Below are positions 43,541 to 52,223 of a stretch of 64,000 nt of DNA, in pieces. Origin of the DNA: Octadecabacter ascidiaceicola (GTDB lineage: Bacteria; Pseudomonadota; Alphaproteobacteria; Rhodobacterales; Rhodobacteraceae); contig NZ_FXYD01000002.1 of assembly GCF_900185015.1 (NCBI RefSeq), forward strand, positions 1 to 64,000. The letters are read 5' to 3'. Positions within the stretch are counted from its first letter, which is position 1, and each line of letters opens with the position of its first letter. Below the pieces are notes generated by a model. It ran no database searches and was not told the DNA's origin. It saw only the letters and a program-made list of their open reading frames with translations. Made by a program: the position numbers and the translations under genes.

Positions 43541-44221
43541 CTACGCTCCGTTTTGGCTTCTTTGAGCTGCCACCATTTCCAGCAATTCGTTCTTGGTTCG
43601 AGAAATGTGCTTTTCAAGCAGTTCGCCTGCGCTCACCACGTCGCCTTCTATGGCATATGCCAGCAACTTTCGATGCTCTTTGCGGGCGGGGTCGCGTTGT
43701 TTCATCACGCTCAGATGAATGCGGACATAGCGGTCGGAATGTATACTTATCCGTGCCAGCAAATCGTCGGTCAATCGCCGGTCGGCGGCAGCATATAGGG
43801 CCGCATGATAATCATGGTTGAGCTGCCCCCATTGGCCTACATCATCCGATGCGTAGGATCCTTCCATATCCGCCAGAATTTTTTCACATCGTTCAAAATC
43901 AACAGACGTCATGTTTGGGATTGCGCGGCGAAACAGGTCGGCTTCGATCAGAGCCCGCAGATCGAATATCTCACCGATTTCGCGCAACGAGTGTTTAACG
44001 ACTGAACCGCCTATATTGTTTTCCCACGAGATCAGCCCTTCAGCACTGAGCCGCTTAAGCGCCTCGCGCACCGGCATACGAGAGACCTCGTATTCTTCAG
44101 CAAGCAACTCTTGCCGAATAGCTTCCCCTTCCGCGATATCACCACTTAGAATTCGATCTCGCAGATCATCAGAAATCATTTCTGGTAAGCTCAGTTTCTT
44201 GAATGCCCGACTGGCTGCCAT
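43541..44221 (-). CDS. GntR family (FCD/FadR subfamily) regulator of hydroxyproline genes
   Basis: About 226 residues. N-terminal GntR winged helix (DDLRDRILSGDIAEGEAIRQ, LAEEYEVSRMPVREALKRLS, AEGLISW) and a C-terminal FCD domain (IFDLRALIEADLFRRAI, LNHDYHAALYAAADRRL, EHRKLLAYAIEGD with metal-binding Asp/His positions). I start at ATG 44221; an upstream in-frame ATG at 44302 is possible. The gene is divergent from the Ldh-type reductase and upstream of the aldehyde dehydrogenase, and operator-like repeats flank it on both sides, so it very likely controls the regulon. Confidence 0.9.
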   Translation of the reverse strand: MAASRAFKKLSLPEMISDDLRDRILSGDIAEGEAIRQELLAEEYEVSRMPVREALKRLSAEGLISWENNIGGSVVKHSLREIGEIFDLRALIEADLFRRAIPNMTSVDFERCEKILADMEGSYASDDVGQWGQLNHDYHAALYAAADRRLTDDLLARISIHSDRYVRIHLSVMKQRDPARKEHRKLLAYAIEGDVVSAGELLEKHISRTKNELLEMVAAQRSQNGA

Positions 44222-44243
44222 GATGCTGTCTTTCAATTGTATT

Positions 44244-44353
44244 TTGGATGCAAAGTATCCTAGGTCCACTGTGTATATCAATATTGAAGTTATTTTGTGC
44301 ATGGAAATTGGTTGAACTCGTACAATGAATCATTGCATCCAATATCCATATTG
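44244..44353. promoter_or_regulatory. Two GntR-type operator candidates in the divergent promoter region
   Basis: TTGGATGCAAAGTATCC (44244-44260) is an imperfect GGAT-n7-ATCC palindrome just before the GntR gene. CATTGCATCCAATATCCATA (44331-44350) lies 26 bases before the Ldh-type gene. Both share the ATCCAATA/GGAT words seen at the other promoters of this cluster. Confidence 0.65.
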
Positions 44354-44375
44354 ACACCAGGCAAGGATAATCAGC

Positions 44376-45395
44376 ATGACAAGTTCAAAACAGATAAGCC
44401 TGTCAGAAATCAAAACCCTGAGTCTATCGATCTTGAGCCATGTTGGCTACGGGCGCGCCCACGCTGCTGCTATCACTGAAATGCTCTATGCCTGTCAGTT
44501 GGACGATTGTCAGTCCCATGGCCTGTTTCGGCTGATCATGTGTGCGCAGACGATGCTAGCGGGCAAGGTAGACGGCCACGCACTGCCTCATGTCGCACAT
44601 TCGGACAATGCGGTGGTCAAAGTGGATGCACGAGGTGGCATATCTCTGTTGGCGTTTGAAAAGGCCCTGCCGGCACTGGTTGAGAAATCCCGCCATCACG
44701 GGATCGCCGCTATGGCCATCAACAACTGTTTTCACTTTTCAGCGCTTTGGCCTGAAGTCGAAAGGCTTTCCGCTGCCGGTCTGGCGGCGATGGCCATGGT
44801 TCCGAGTCATTCCTGGGTCGCGCCAGCCGGTGGGACGCGCGGCAGCCTCGGCACCAACCCATTGGCCTTTTCCTGGCCGCGCTCGGGTCAGGACCCGTTC
44901 ACGTTTGATTTTGCCACTAGCGGTTTTGCGCGAGGTGAGATTGAGCTTTATAAACGTGCGGGCAAACCACTGCCAGCAGGTGTGGCAATCGACAGGGATG
45001 GAAATCCTACAACTGATCCGCAGTCTGCACTGGATGGCGCGATGCTGACCTTTGGTGGCTACAAAGGATCTGCCTTATCCGTTATGATCGAATTGCTGGC
45101 GGGCCCGTTGATTGATGATATGACCAGCCTTGAAAGCATGGAATTTGCAGGTGGTGCGGCGGGCGCACCATACCATGGTGAGATCATTCTGGCCTTTGAC
45201 CCGGTGCAGTTCAGCAACGGTAAGGTCGCAGAAAACGACGCGCGGGCGGAACGACTGTTCGCTGACATCATTGATCAGGGCGCACGCCTGCCCTCGCAAC
45301 GACGTTTTGCTGCCCGGGCGCGCAATTTAAAGCGTGGATATGTCGAGATTCCCGAGGCTCTGTACAACGAACTGCTATCCCTGCGCGACGACTGA
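44376..45395 (+). CDS. Ldh family oxidoreductase (delta1-pyrroline-2-carboxylate reductase type)
   Basis: 339 residues of the malate/L-lactate dehydrogenase-2 fold, an NAD(P)H family unrelated to classical MDH. CQLDDCQSHGLFRLIM carries the conserved Ser-His-Gly, INNCFHFSALWPEVERLS and GTNPLAFSWPR bind the cofactor, and FDFATSGFARGEIELYKRAG follows. In hydroxyproline clusters such proteins reduce delta1-pyrroline-2-carboxylate to L-proline in the trans-3-hydroxyproline branch. The dehydratase that would feed it is decayed next door (45398-46412), so its present substrate supply is uncertain. Confidence 0.88.
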   Translation: MTSSKQISLSEIKTLSLSILSHVGYGRAHAAAITEMLYACQLDDCQSHGLFRLIMCAQTMLAGKVDGHALPHVAHSDNAVVKVDARGGISLLAFEKALPALVEKSRHHGIAAMAINNCFHFSALWPEVERLSAAGLAAMAMVPSHSWVAPAGGTRGSLGTNPLAFSWPRSGQDPFTFDFATSGFARGEIELYKRAGKPLPAGVAIDRDGNPTTDPQSALDGAMLTFGGYKGSALSVMIELLAGPLIDDMTSLESMEFAGGAAGAPYHGEIILAFDPVQFSNGKVAENDARAERLFADIIDQGARLPSQRRFAARARNLKRGYVEIPEALYNELLSLRDD

Positions 45396-45397
45396 GC

Positions 45398-46412
45398 TTA
45401 GGCGCCCCAGGTATCGCTCAGACGAGATCCGCCAGGCCATGGGTCGGACAGGTCCAACATATGTTGGTGCGGGCCGGTGATCCAGCCCCGCCCGCTGATT
45501 TCAGGAATGATGGCGGAGCGTTCTCACACCTGCGCCTGATAAACGATATGCCCTATGAAACATGATCCGATGATCGATACCGCCTTGAACGTTTGACCAA
45601 ATTGCATCTGTCCTTTGGCCGCCATCAACGCCATGCGGGCAGACTCTGCAGTACCGGTTGGCAGGCGATCCATCTTGCCCGGCTGGATGGCCACAGTTGA
45701 TTTCCCTGTCGGCCGGTTCCTGGCTGGCTCAACACACCACAAAACGCACAGAATGAGATGTGACCCCAATCGGGAAACCCGGGGTGGGTAAACCCAAACT
45801 GCTCATTTGCCGCATCGCTGATCGCTACGCCGCAGCGAGCAATGTCTTTGGCCTCTGCCTCGACAATCTCTAACCCCGCGGATGCGGCATCAACCACCAC
45901 GAAACTGGCCCCGCCATCGGCGGTATCGCGATGGTCAGGGTGCCCAATCCCGGCAGCTCCAGCGGCACATCGAACTTGTCGGCAAAACTGGGTAGGTTCT
46001 GCACAAAAACCCGTTCAGCTTTGCCACCTCTGCACTCGGCCCGTACCATGACCAGCCCGCCGGGGGCCTCCAGCTGAAGCTCCGTTACGGGCTCGTGCAT
46101 TTCAACCAGCCCGGCATCAAGCAGAACTGTCGAGACACAAATCGAATTTGATCCCGACATTGGCCGCGTATCTTCCGGCTCCATGATGATAAAGGCGGCA
46201 TCGGCTTGGGGATGTTTGGGCGGCACCAGCAGGTTCACATGGCGAAACACCCCGCCGCGCGGTTCATTGAGCACAAAGCTTCGCAGAGTCTCATCCCGGG
46301 CGACAAAGCTAAGTCGTTTCCACAAGGTTTCGCCGGGCGGCGGCGCAACGCAACCATAGTCACATCGCCGACCTCACCCTCTGCGTGGGCCGAGATAACA
46401 TGTATGATTTTC
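45398..46412 (-). pseudogene. Proline racemase family, trans-3-hydroxyproline dehydratase-like, multiply frameshifted
   Basis: The gene is readable in four pieces in different frames: [20 protein letters not shown] near 46410; the long piece [59 protein letters not shown] (46325-45870); ISDAANEQFGFTHPGF (45900-45730); and finally [20 protein letters not shown] to DTWGA and a TAA at 45398. The active-site Cys of racemases is Ser in [10 protein letters not shown], as in trans-3-hydroxy-L-proline dehydratases. Where an ATG is expected there is ATC (46410-46412). At least three frame changes and the lost start mean it cannot be made intact. Confidence 0.88.
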
Positions 46413-46434
46413 CTGATACGCGTCGGTGATTCCT

Positions 46435-47673
46435 TCAAAAACGCGTTGGAGCATAGGGTGCAATCGAAATTGATGGAGCCTTCTCGTTGATGATCGACCC
46501 CACCAACTCGGCGGTCCCCGCTGCTTGAGTTAGGCCCAGATGCCCGTGGCCAAAGGCATAGATTACGTTGCCAGCACGTTGCGATATTCCGATGACCGGT
46601 AGGCTGTCCGGCATCGAGGGACGAAATCCCATCCATTGCTTGCCACCTTCGGTCTTGAGGTCTGGCAAGAAGCGTGCCGCTTTCCTGAGCAGGATATCGG
46701 CGCGTTTGTAATTCGGGGCCATCTTCAGCCCGCCCAACTCAACAGCGCCGCCGACACGCACACCATCATTGATGCGGCTGACAACAAAGCCATGCCCGCC
46801 AAAGGTAAGATGCGTACGCAGGTCAAAGGCTGCATCCGGCAATGTGGTGTTGTACCCGCGCTCGGTCTCAAGCGGGATGCGGTCCCCCAGAGTGCGTGCG
46901 AGATGATGCGACCAGGCCCCACACGCCACAACAATCTTGCTTGCGACGGTTTCGCCATCAGAGGTGGTCAGCAACACACCATCCGCTGTGTTTTCCAGCG
47001 CACGGATATCACCTTTTTCAATGGCACCGCCCTGTGCCACAAAGGTCTGTGCCAGATGTTCGACCCAGGTTTTGGGGTCAACCACATTCATCCACTGTGG
47101 CGTGTAGCCTGCATGGGTGAACCGCGGATCAATACCCGGCTGAATCTCGGCAATGGCCCTAGCACTTTCCAGCAATTCAAATTCAATTCCATGGGTGCGG
47201 CGTAAATTCCACGTCTTCAAACTGGCCTTATACTCGCGCGCACCTTCAAACAGTTGCAATTGCCCTTCCCGCCGAATGAGACTTTCGCCATCAACCCCTG
47301 CAATCTGCCGTTCCAGTGCCTTGCGTGAAAGGCCCATCAGCGCGGTTTGTGCAACGATGGAATGCTCATACCTATCCTGCCAACTGGCCCGCCAGAACCG
47401 CAACATCCAGGGCGCGATCCTGTGGGCATAACTGGGCGGCAACGACAGTGGTCCCGATGGGTCCAGCAGCCATTTGGGTGCCTTTAGCATGATTCCGGGA
47501 GTGGCCAAGGGCACGATATCGGAGAATGCAAAAGCCCCAGCATTGCCCCGCGAGGCTTCGGCGGCCACGCCCTTGCGATCAATCACCTGCACGCAATGAC
47601 CCTGCCGGAGCAGTTCCAGCGCTATGCTGATACCAACCACGCCTGCACCAACAACAACAATTTTCTGTGGCAT
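46435..47673 (-). CDS. FAD-dependent D-amino acid (D-hydroxyproline) dehydrogenase
   Basis: 412 residues, DadA-like DAO fold: KIVVVGAGVVGISIALELLR, DRKGVAAEASRGNAGAFAFS, PQWMNVVDPKTWVEHLAQTF, VVACGAWSHHLARTLG and WMGFRPSMPDSLPVIG, NVIYAFGHGHLGLTQAAGTA. In hydroxyproline pathways this enzyme oxidises cis-4-hydroxy-D-proline to pyrroline-4-hydroxy-2-carboxylate, passing electrons to the respiratory chain. It follows the epimerase gene by 58 bases and precedes the deaminase step; all three are in one minus-strand operon starting at 49614. Confidence 0.9.
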   Translation of the reverse strand: MPQKIVVVGAGVVGISIALELLRQGHCVQVIDRKGVAAEASRGNAGAFAFSDIVPLATPGIMLKAPKWLLDPSGPLSLPPSYAHRIAPWMLRFWRASWQDRYEHSIVAQTALMGLSRKALERQIAGVDGESLIRREGQLQLFEGAREYKASLKTWNLRRTHGIEFELLESARAIAEIQPGIDPRFTHAGYTPQWMNVVDPKTWVEHLAQTFVAQGGAIEKGDIRALENTADGVLLTTSDGETVASKIVVACGAWSHHLARTLGDRIPLETERGYNTTLPDAAFDLRTHLTFGGHGFVVSRINDGVRVGGAVELGGLKMAPNYKRADILLRKAARFLPDLKTEGGKQWMGFRPSMPDSLPVIGISQRAGNVIYAFGHGHLGLTQAAGTAELVGSIINEKAPSISIAPYAPTRF

Positions 47674-47731
47674 GAGAAACGCCTATGCTCGATTGTTAGG
47701 CATCGAGGCGAAGAGTCCGCCCCGACGGGTG

Positions 47732-48664
47732 TTACAGAACGATGCCCGCCCTGAACGGATCATCGGTTGCAAAGATCAGAGTGCTTTTGGCCATGATATG
47801 CGCCTCGCCGGTCAACGTCGGAATGATGCCGCCTTCGGATCCCCGCTGATATGACAAGCGATATGCGCTTCCAATCACGCTCTTCAGAGTAATCTGCTGA
47901 CCTGGGTCCAGTTGCCCCCGTGCCGCCAGGCATGCCGCAAACGCAGAGCTGCCCGTGCCACAAGGAGACCGGTCATATTCACCATCCGGGCACAGAACGA
48001 AATTGCGCCTCAGGCAGTCGCTGTTCGGGGATGGGCCGCTCAGGATAACGTGATCCACTGGCTGCCCCTGAGGCCCCCCAATTCCTCGCTCATTGCATGT
48101 CTTGCGGATTGCTATGGATAAATCCTTCAGGCGTTGAATATTTGCCGTCGAAACCTCGATTGGCTCAGCGTCTGCAATAAAGAACCAATTGCCTCCATAA
48201 GCCAGATCCCCGGTTACCCTTCCATACCCTTCAACCTCGACCGATACGTCTGCGGCCACTCGGCGGCTTTCAATATTGGTCACTGAGACAGTGTTGGTAT
48301 CATGAAGTTCGACGGTCACAATCCCAGCAGGGGTTTCTATCCGATGCGTTCCCACCTCGATCCGACCCTCTTCGGCCAACGTCACCGCCAGGCCGATGGT
48401 ACCGTGCCCGCACATGCCCAAGACCGCTTCGGCATCAAAATAGATCACACCGATGACACAGCTAGGATCAACGGGTTCAACCAGAAGAGCCCCGACCATG
48501 CCCGGCTGGCCGCGTGGTTCCAGCAGAACCGATTTGTAGAACGCCTCGTGATCCTTGGCCAAACGCAGTGTACGTTTGGCCAAGGACCCAGATCCAAGAT
48601 CCGGACCGCCATCAAGGATCACCCGTGTGGGCATTCCTCCAGTATGGCTGTCGATTACATGCAT
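47732..48664 (-). CDS. 4-hydroxyproline 2-epimerase (proline racemase family)
   Basis: 310 residues with both catalytic Cys of the racemase/epimerase class: MCGHGTIGLAVTLAEEG and SPCGTGSSAFAACLA. MHVIDSHTGGMPTRVIL opens the fold. It converts trans-4-hydroxy-L-proline to cis-4-hydroxy-D-proline, the substrate of the FAD dehydrogenase encoded next. Unlike the decayed paralogue at 45398-46412, the gene is intact. Its start overlaps the 3' end of the deaminase gene by ten bases. Confidence 0.93.
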   Translation of the reverse strand: MHVIDSHTGGMPTRVILDGGPDLGSGSLAKRTLRLAKDHEAFYKSVLLEPRGQPGMVGALLVEPVDPSCVIGVIYFDAEAVLGMCGHGTIGLAVTLAEEGRIEVGTHRIETPAGIVTVELHDTNTVSVTNIESRRVAADVSVEVEGYGRVTGDLAYGGNWFFIADAEPIEVSTANIQRLKDLSIAIRKTCNERGIGGPQGQPVDHVILSGPSPNSDCLRRNFVLCPDGEYDRSPCGTGSSAFAACLAARGQLDPGQQITLKSVIGSAYRLSYQRGSEGGIIPTLTGEAHIMAKSTLIFATDDPFRAGIVL

Positions 48665-49614
48665 TCAGAGATGATCCCGCCCTGCTTTGACCAATCCGCA
48701 AACCATGCGTTGAAGAGCGCATATTGCTGTTCGCAATAGTTGCGCTGTGCGTCATTAAGCTCATCAGTTGCGTTGAAGTGCAGACGGTATTCCTCCTCGC
48801 CATTCAGGACGAGCAGATACTTGTAGTAAAGAACAAGGTCGGTGCCTTCGTCGAAGCTGGCCAAAACACCAAAAGCTTCCTCCAGTTCTTGGGCGCGCAG
48901 TCGAGCTTCCGCATTGCCTTCAGCAGCTTTCTGCGACAAAGCGGCCAGCAGAAGGGCTTCCTTGGGCAGGGCAGTACCAATACCTGTAATTGATCCGGTG
49001 GCGCCACAGTTGACAAAACCATGATAAACTTCTGTGTCCACGCCAACCATCAGAGTAATCTGATCGTCCTTCGACGTAATATGCTCTGCTGCGTAACGCA
49101 GATCGCTCTTTCCGCCAAATTCTTTAAACCCAATCAGATTGGGATGCTCGGCGCGTAACGCGAGGAACAGATCGGCGCGCGTGGCGAAGCCGTAGACCGG
49201 GCTGTTGTAGATGACCGCCGGTACGTCTGGCGCAGCTGTCAAAATAGCCTCGAAATGGTTCTTCTGCGCTTCGATGGAAGACCCGCGTGACAACACACGC
49301 GGGATCACCATCAGCCCCGCTGCGCCAACCTTCTGGGCGTGGGCCGCATGTGCCACGGCAGATTTCGAGTTGATCGCCCCGGTCCCCACTACAACGGGCA
49401 AGCCAGCTTCCACCAGACGCTCAACTCCAGTCATCCGCTCTTCGTCGGACAAAAGAGGCCAATCTCCCATCGAGCCACAGTAAACCACGGCCGACATTCC
49501 GGCCTCGACCATTTCCTTGCCCTTTTTAACGAGGGCGTCGAAATCCGGTGTCCGGTCTGTTTTGCACGGCGTCATGAGGGCGGGCATTGTTCCCGTAAAG
49601 ATGTTCGTTGACAT
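48655..49614 (-). CDS. DapA-family protein, delta1-pyrroline-4-hydroxy-2-carboxylate deaminase type
   Basis: 319 residues, Schiff-base aldolase-fold protein. TPCKTDRTPDFDALV, VVYCGSMGDWPLLSDEER, VIYNSPVYGFATRADLF (Tyr of the catalytic region) and the Schiff-base Lys in NLIGFKEFGGKSDLRYAAEH are typical. Next to a hydroxyproline epimerase and dehydrogenase, the expected reaction is deamination of pyrroline-4-hydroxy-2-carboxylate to alpha-ketoglutarate semialdehyde, which the dehydrogenase at 41936 oxidises. First gene of the minus-strand operon, with a palindrome at 49776 in its promoter region. Confidence 0.88.
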   Translation of the reverse strand: MSTNIFTGTMPALMTPCKTDRTPDFDALVKKGKEMVEAGMSAVVYCGSMGDWPLLSDEERMTGVERLVEAGLPVVVGTGAINSKSAVAHAAHAQKVGAAGLMVIPRVLSRGSSIEAQKNHFEAILTAAPDVPAVIYNSPVYGFATRADLFLALRAEHPNLIGFKEFGGKSDLRYAAEHITSKDDQITLMVGVDTEVYHGFVNCGATGSITGIGTALPKEALLLAALSQKAAEGNAEARLRAQELEEAFGVLASFDEGTDLVLYYKYLLVLNGEEEYRLHFNATDELNDAQRNYCEQQYALFNAWFADWSKQGGIISECM

Positions 49615-49775
49615 ATCGTCTCCTGATTCTTGTGGTCGTAGACCTGTGTTTCTTCAAATTTTCAGCATCAGATTTAGAGCCTCAGAAATACGAGTGTACG
49701 TAGCACCCATCTTGGATATCTGAATTCCCGCTCTTATTGATTCGCTTTGCTCTGAAGTGCTGACTTCTCCTCATT

Positions 49776-49792
49776 GATACATGTAATGTATC
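49776..49792. promoter_or_regulatory. Palindromic operator candidate upstream of the hydroxyproline operon
   Basis: GATACAT-GTA-ATGTATC is a perfect 7+3+7 palindrome 160 bases before the deaminase gene. It is followed directly by CCAAAATCCAATATGC, related to the ATCCAATAT words at the other promoters. It lies between the minus-strand hydroxyproline operon and the small plus-strand ORF at 50023, whose own upstream region has CAATATCCAATC at 49992-50003. Confidence 0.7.
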
Positions 49793-50022
49793 CAAAATCC
49801 AATATGCAAAATTTGAGAAATAGTGACTTAGGAGGTAGTCAGCATACCACTGCAAGCTAGGTTGCGTCGCCCTGAGTTTGTGACTGTACCGCACCCGGAT
49901 CTATGCAAGTCATGACCTCTGTGCATATCAAAGTTGCAATATCTATTATTTTGCTTCTGCGGGAGTAGGAATACATGTCGCCATGTAAATACAATATCCA
50001 ATCCCAACTGGAGACAAAGAGA

Positions 50023-50118
50023 ATGACCCAAGATCGTCGCGAAAACGCCAAGTTCGTATTCTTCATTGCTGCCGGAATGGCACTTGTTATCGCATTATCT
50101 ATCCTGCCCTACGTTTGA
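50023..50118 (+). CDS. Putative 31-residue single-pass membrane protein
   Basis: ATGACCCAAGAT opens a 31-codon frame, with GGAGAC eight bases before it as a good ribosome binding site. The product starts MTQDRRENAKF (charged, cytoplasmic) and continues VFFIAAGMALVIALSILPYV, a single hydrophobic helix ending at the stop. An operator-like CAATATCCAATC lies 20 bases upstream, and a rho-independent terminator follows at 50165, so it has the parts of a complete monocistronic gene. I do not know the family. It may be a regulatory microprotein of the neighbouring transporter, but this is inference. Confidence 0.55.
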   Translation: MTQDRRENAKFVFFIAAGMALVIALSILPYV

Positions 50119-50164
50119 CTTTGGGCATGCGGTTGCGCGCGAAAGGCAAAACCCAGAGGAACCA

Positions 50165-50191
50165 AAAGCCGGCAAAGTTCGCCGGCCTTTG
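50165..50191 (+). terminator. Rho-independent terminator after the small membrane ORF
   Basis: AAAGCCGGC (50165-50173) pairs with GCCGGCCTTT (50181-50190) across a seven-base loop, with the A-run opposite the T-run. It can act for the plus-strand small ORF 50 bases upstream. Confidence 0.7.
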
Positions 50192-50356
50192 TGATTTTAG
50201 TTTGACCACAGTCGCGAATTCACACATGCAACCAGTCACTTTACCCATCACCCAAGCAGTAGGTCCAGCAACCCTAGCGACATCCCTAGAATGAACTTTG
50301 TAGACCCCAGATCCGCCAGACGCCATTTCTATCCAATCGGCTTCGTTTTCGAACTT

Positions 50357-50766
50357 TCAGACTCGCAACACATGAACCGCGCAATATGCGTGACGCACTA
50401 CGAGTGCGGAAGTCGAGCCTAAGAAGAACTCTTTCATACCGGGTTCGTATGATGCGATGACCACGCAGCCTGCGTCATGAGTATTGGTAAATTCGGTGAT
50501 CGTGCGCCCTGCTGAGTGGCCTTCAAGTTATACAGCGGACACGCCGGGCTCCTCTGCCACGCGCTGTGTCAATTTCTGATGCGCCTCTTGGTGCAATTTC
50601 TTGACGACCTCTTCTTCGAATAAACTAAAATTGAACTGTTGGGCGGCTCGTGGACATGAACGGCAGAGATGCGTCCGCCAGGGGAGATTAACGCACGCGC
50701 TGCGGACAGCGCCAGTTGGCTGATCCCATGCTCCAAGGGCAGTGCAACAACGATATTATCGTACAT
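50357..50766 (-). pseudogene. Universal stress protein (TRAP-associated TeaD/UspA-like), frameshifted
   Basis: The N-terminal frame from ATG 50766 reads MYDNIVVALPLEHGISQLAL and LISPGGRISAVHVHEPPNSS. A frame change near 50620 gives FEEEVVKKLHQEAHQKLTQR, then an in-frame TAA after PGVSAV, then LEGHSAGRTITEFTNTHDAG and SYEPGMKEFFLGSTSALVVR to the natural end at 50357. One frameshift and one stop codon disable it. UspA genes often sit beside TRAP transporters (TeaD with TeaABC), and this one follows dctM, so it is a relic of that arrangement. Confidence 0.85.
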
Positions 50767-50877
50767 GATGATCTTCCATAATTTATTGGGCTTACCCAAC
50801 TTCCTATTGATTCCGTCTTATGCAGGGGACGTTTGGATTGAGAATGTCTGTGACGCCGCGCACAACATTGTAAAAAA

Positions 50878-50912
50878 AAAGAGGCGCCCCAACCTTTGGG
50901 GCGCCTCTTTTT
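50878..50912 (-). terminator. Terminator after the TRAP operon
   Basis: GAGGCGCCCC (50881-50890) pairs perfectly with GGGGCGCCTC (50898-50907), loop seven bases. A-run on the left and T-run on the right make it a bidirectional rho-independent terminator, 19 bases after the dctM stop. Confidence 0.9.
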
Positions 50913-50930
50913 TAGAGCAAAAGTTCGCTT

Positions 50931-52223
50931 CTATCGGCTGAGCAGCAAATCCGGCAGCCACAGGGCCAATTCAGGAACAAACGTTGTAAGCATCAGCGTC
51001 GGCAACCAAGCGAACACGATGAAGATCAACGTTGGCCAAAGCATCTTTGACACAGGAACATCACATACCTGCGCGCCAAGATAGAGCAGCGGCGCGGTTG
51101 GCGGCGTGATGTTTGCCATCCCAAGATTGACGCCGATGATGGCGGCAAAATGGATTGGATCCACACCAACACTTTGTGCGATTGGCAGCAGGATCGGCGT
51201 TGCCAATAGCAGGCCTGAGATATCATCCATCAGCATTCCGATTAAGATCATCACAACGTTGATCATCAGCAAGATTACGATTGGATTATCCGATACCGAG
51301 TAGACCATTTGCTTGGCCAACGCCGGAGCACCTTGGGCGATCAGATTGTCAGACACGATCAGAACCATGAAGATCATGACCATAACCATGCCGATCGTCA
51401 CTCCGGAAGCCTGGATGGTGGTCGCCAGAGATTTCCATGTCAGGCCGCGATAGAAGTAAATCGCAATCGGGATCGCATAAACAACAGCAATACCCGCAGC
51501 CTCTGTCGGGGTCATGATACCGCCGTAAATGCCGCCCAGAATGATAATGGGCATCATCAATGCCGGGCCTGCCAGCCGCCCCTGCATACCCAAAGTCGGG
51601 AGGAACGGTGACGGACGGTCCTTTACCTGAATGTCATCGAATTTACGCAGCATGAACTGGTTGGTGATAATCAACAACGTAATCAGGATGATCGCGGGGA
51701 TAACCGTGGACAGAAAGCACTTCAGTACGTGTTGCTGGGCGACCCAGCCGTACAGAATGTGCGATGCACTGGGCGGGATCAGAAGGCCTAGTGGGCTCGC
51801 GGATACGATCAGCGCCGCAGATTGCCCACGTGGGTAATTGGCCCCCTTTAGGTGGGGCATCATGATGCCGCCGATGCAGGTCAGTGTCGCATTGGCACTG
51901 CCGGAAATGGAGCCGAAGACCCCACAGGCCAGCACGCCCGCCGCGCTCAACCCACCTTTGATGTGGCCGATGAACATCTCGGCCAAAGACACGAGAGGTG
52001 CCGCGATCTTGCCTTTCTCCATGATGCCACCGGCAATCATAAAAAGAGGAATAGCCAGCAGGACCAGCGACCGGACTCCGGTCGCCCCTGTGGGCAAATA
52101 GCCCGAAACGGACTGGTCCCCGACCAAGGCGATGAAGATGAGAACCGAGCCAAACGCCACATAAACGCTAACGCCCAACAGCAGCATCAAACAGACTATG
52201 AGTAGACTTCCAGTAATGATCAT
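50931..52223 (-). CDS. dctM: TRAP transporter large permease subunit (DctM)
   Basis: 430 residues with about twelve hydrophobic segments. PLFMIAGGIMEKGKIAAPLV, GSISGSANATLTCIGGIMMP, ASPLGLLIPPSASHILYGW and GVNLGMANITPPTAPLLYLG are the conserved DctM motifs, including the Na+ and substrate loops. It forms the ion-coupled channel. The start overlaps the dctQ stop by four bases. Context suggests hydroxyproline (or a related imino acid/betaine) as the substrate, since operators match those of the catabolic genes. Confidence 0.92.
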   Translation of the reverse strand: MIITGSLLIVCLMLLLGVSVYVAFGSVLIFIALVGDQSVSGYLPTGATGVRSLVLLAIPLFMIAGGIMEKGKIAAPLVSLAEMFIGHIKGGLSAAGVLACGVFGSISGSANATLTCIGGIMMPHLKGANYPRGQSAALIVSASPLGLLIPPSASHILYGWVAQQHVLKCFLSTVIPAIILITLLIITNQFMLRKFDDIQVKDRPSPFLPTLGMQGRLAGPALMMPIIILGGIYGGIMTPTEAAGIAVVYAIPIAIYFYRGLTWKSLATTIQASGVTIGMVMVMIFMVLIVSDNLIAQGAPALAKQMVYSVSDNPIVILLMINVVMILIGMLMDDISGLLLATPILLPIAQSVGVDPIHFAAIIGVNLGMANITPPTAPLLYLGAQVCDVPVSKMLWPTLIFIVFAWLPTLMLTTFVPELALWLPDLLLSR

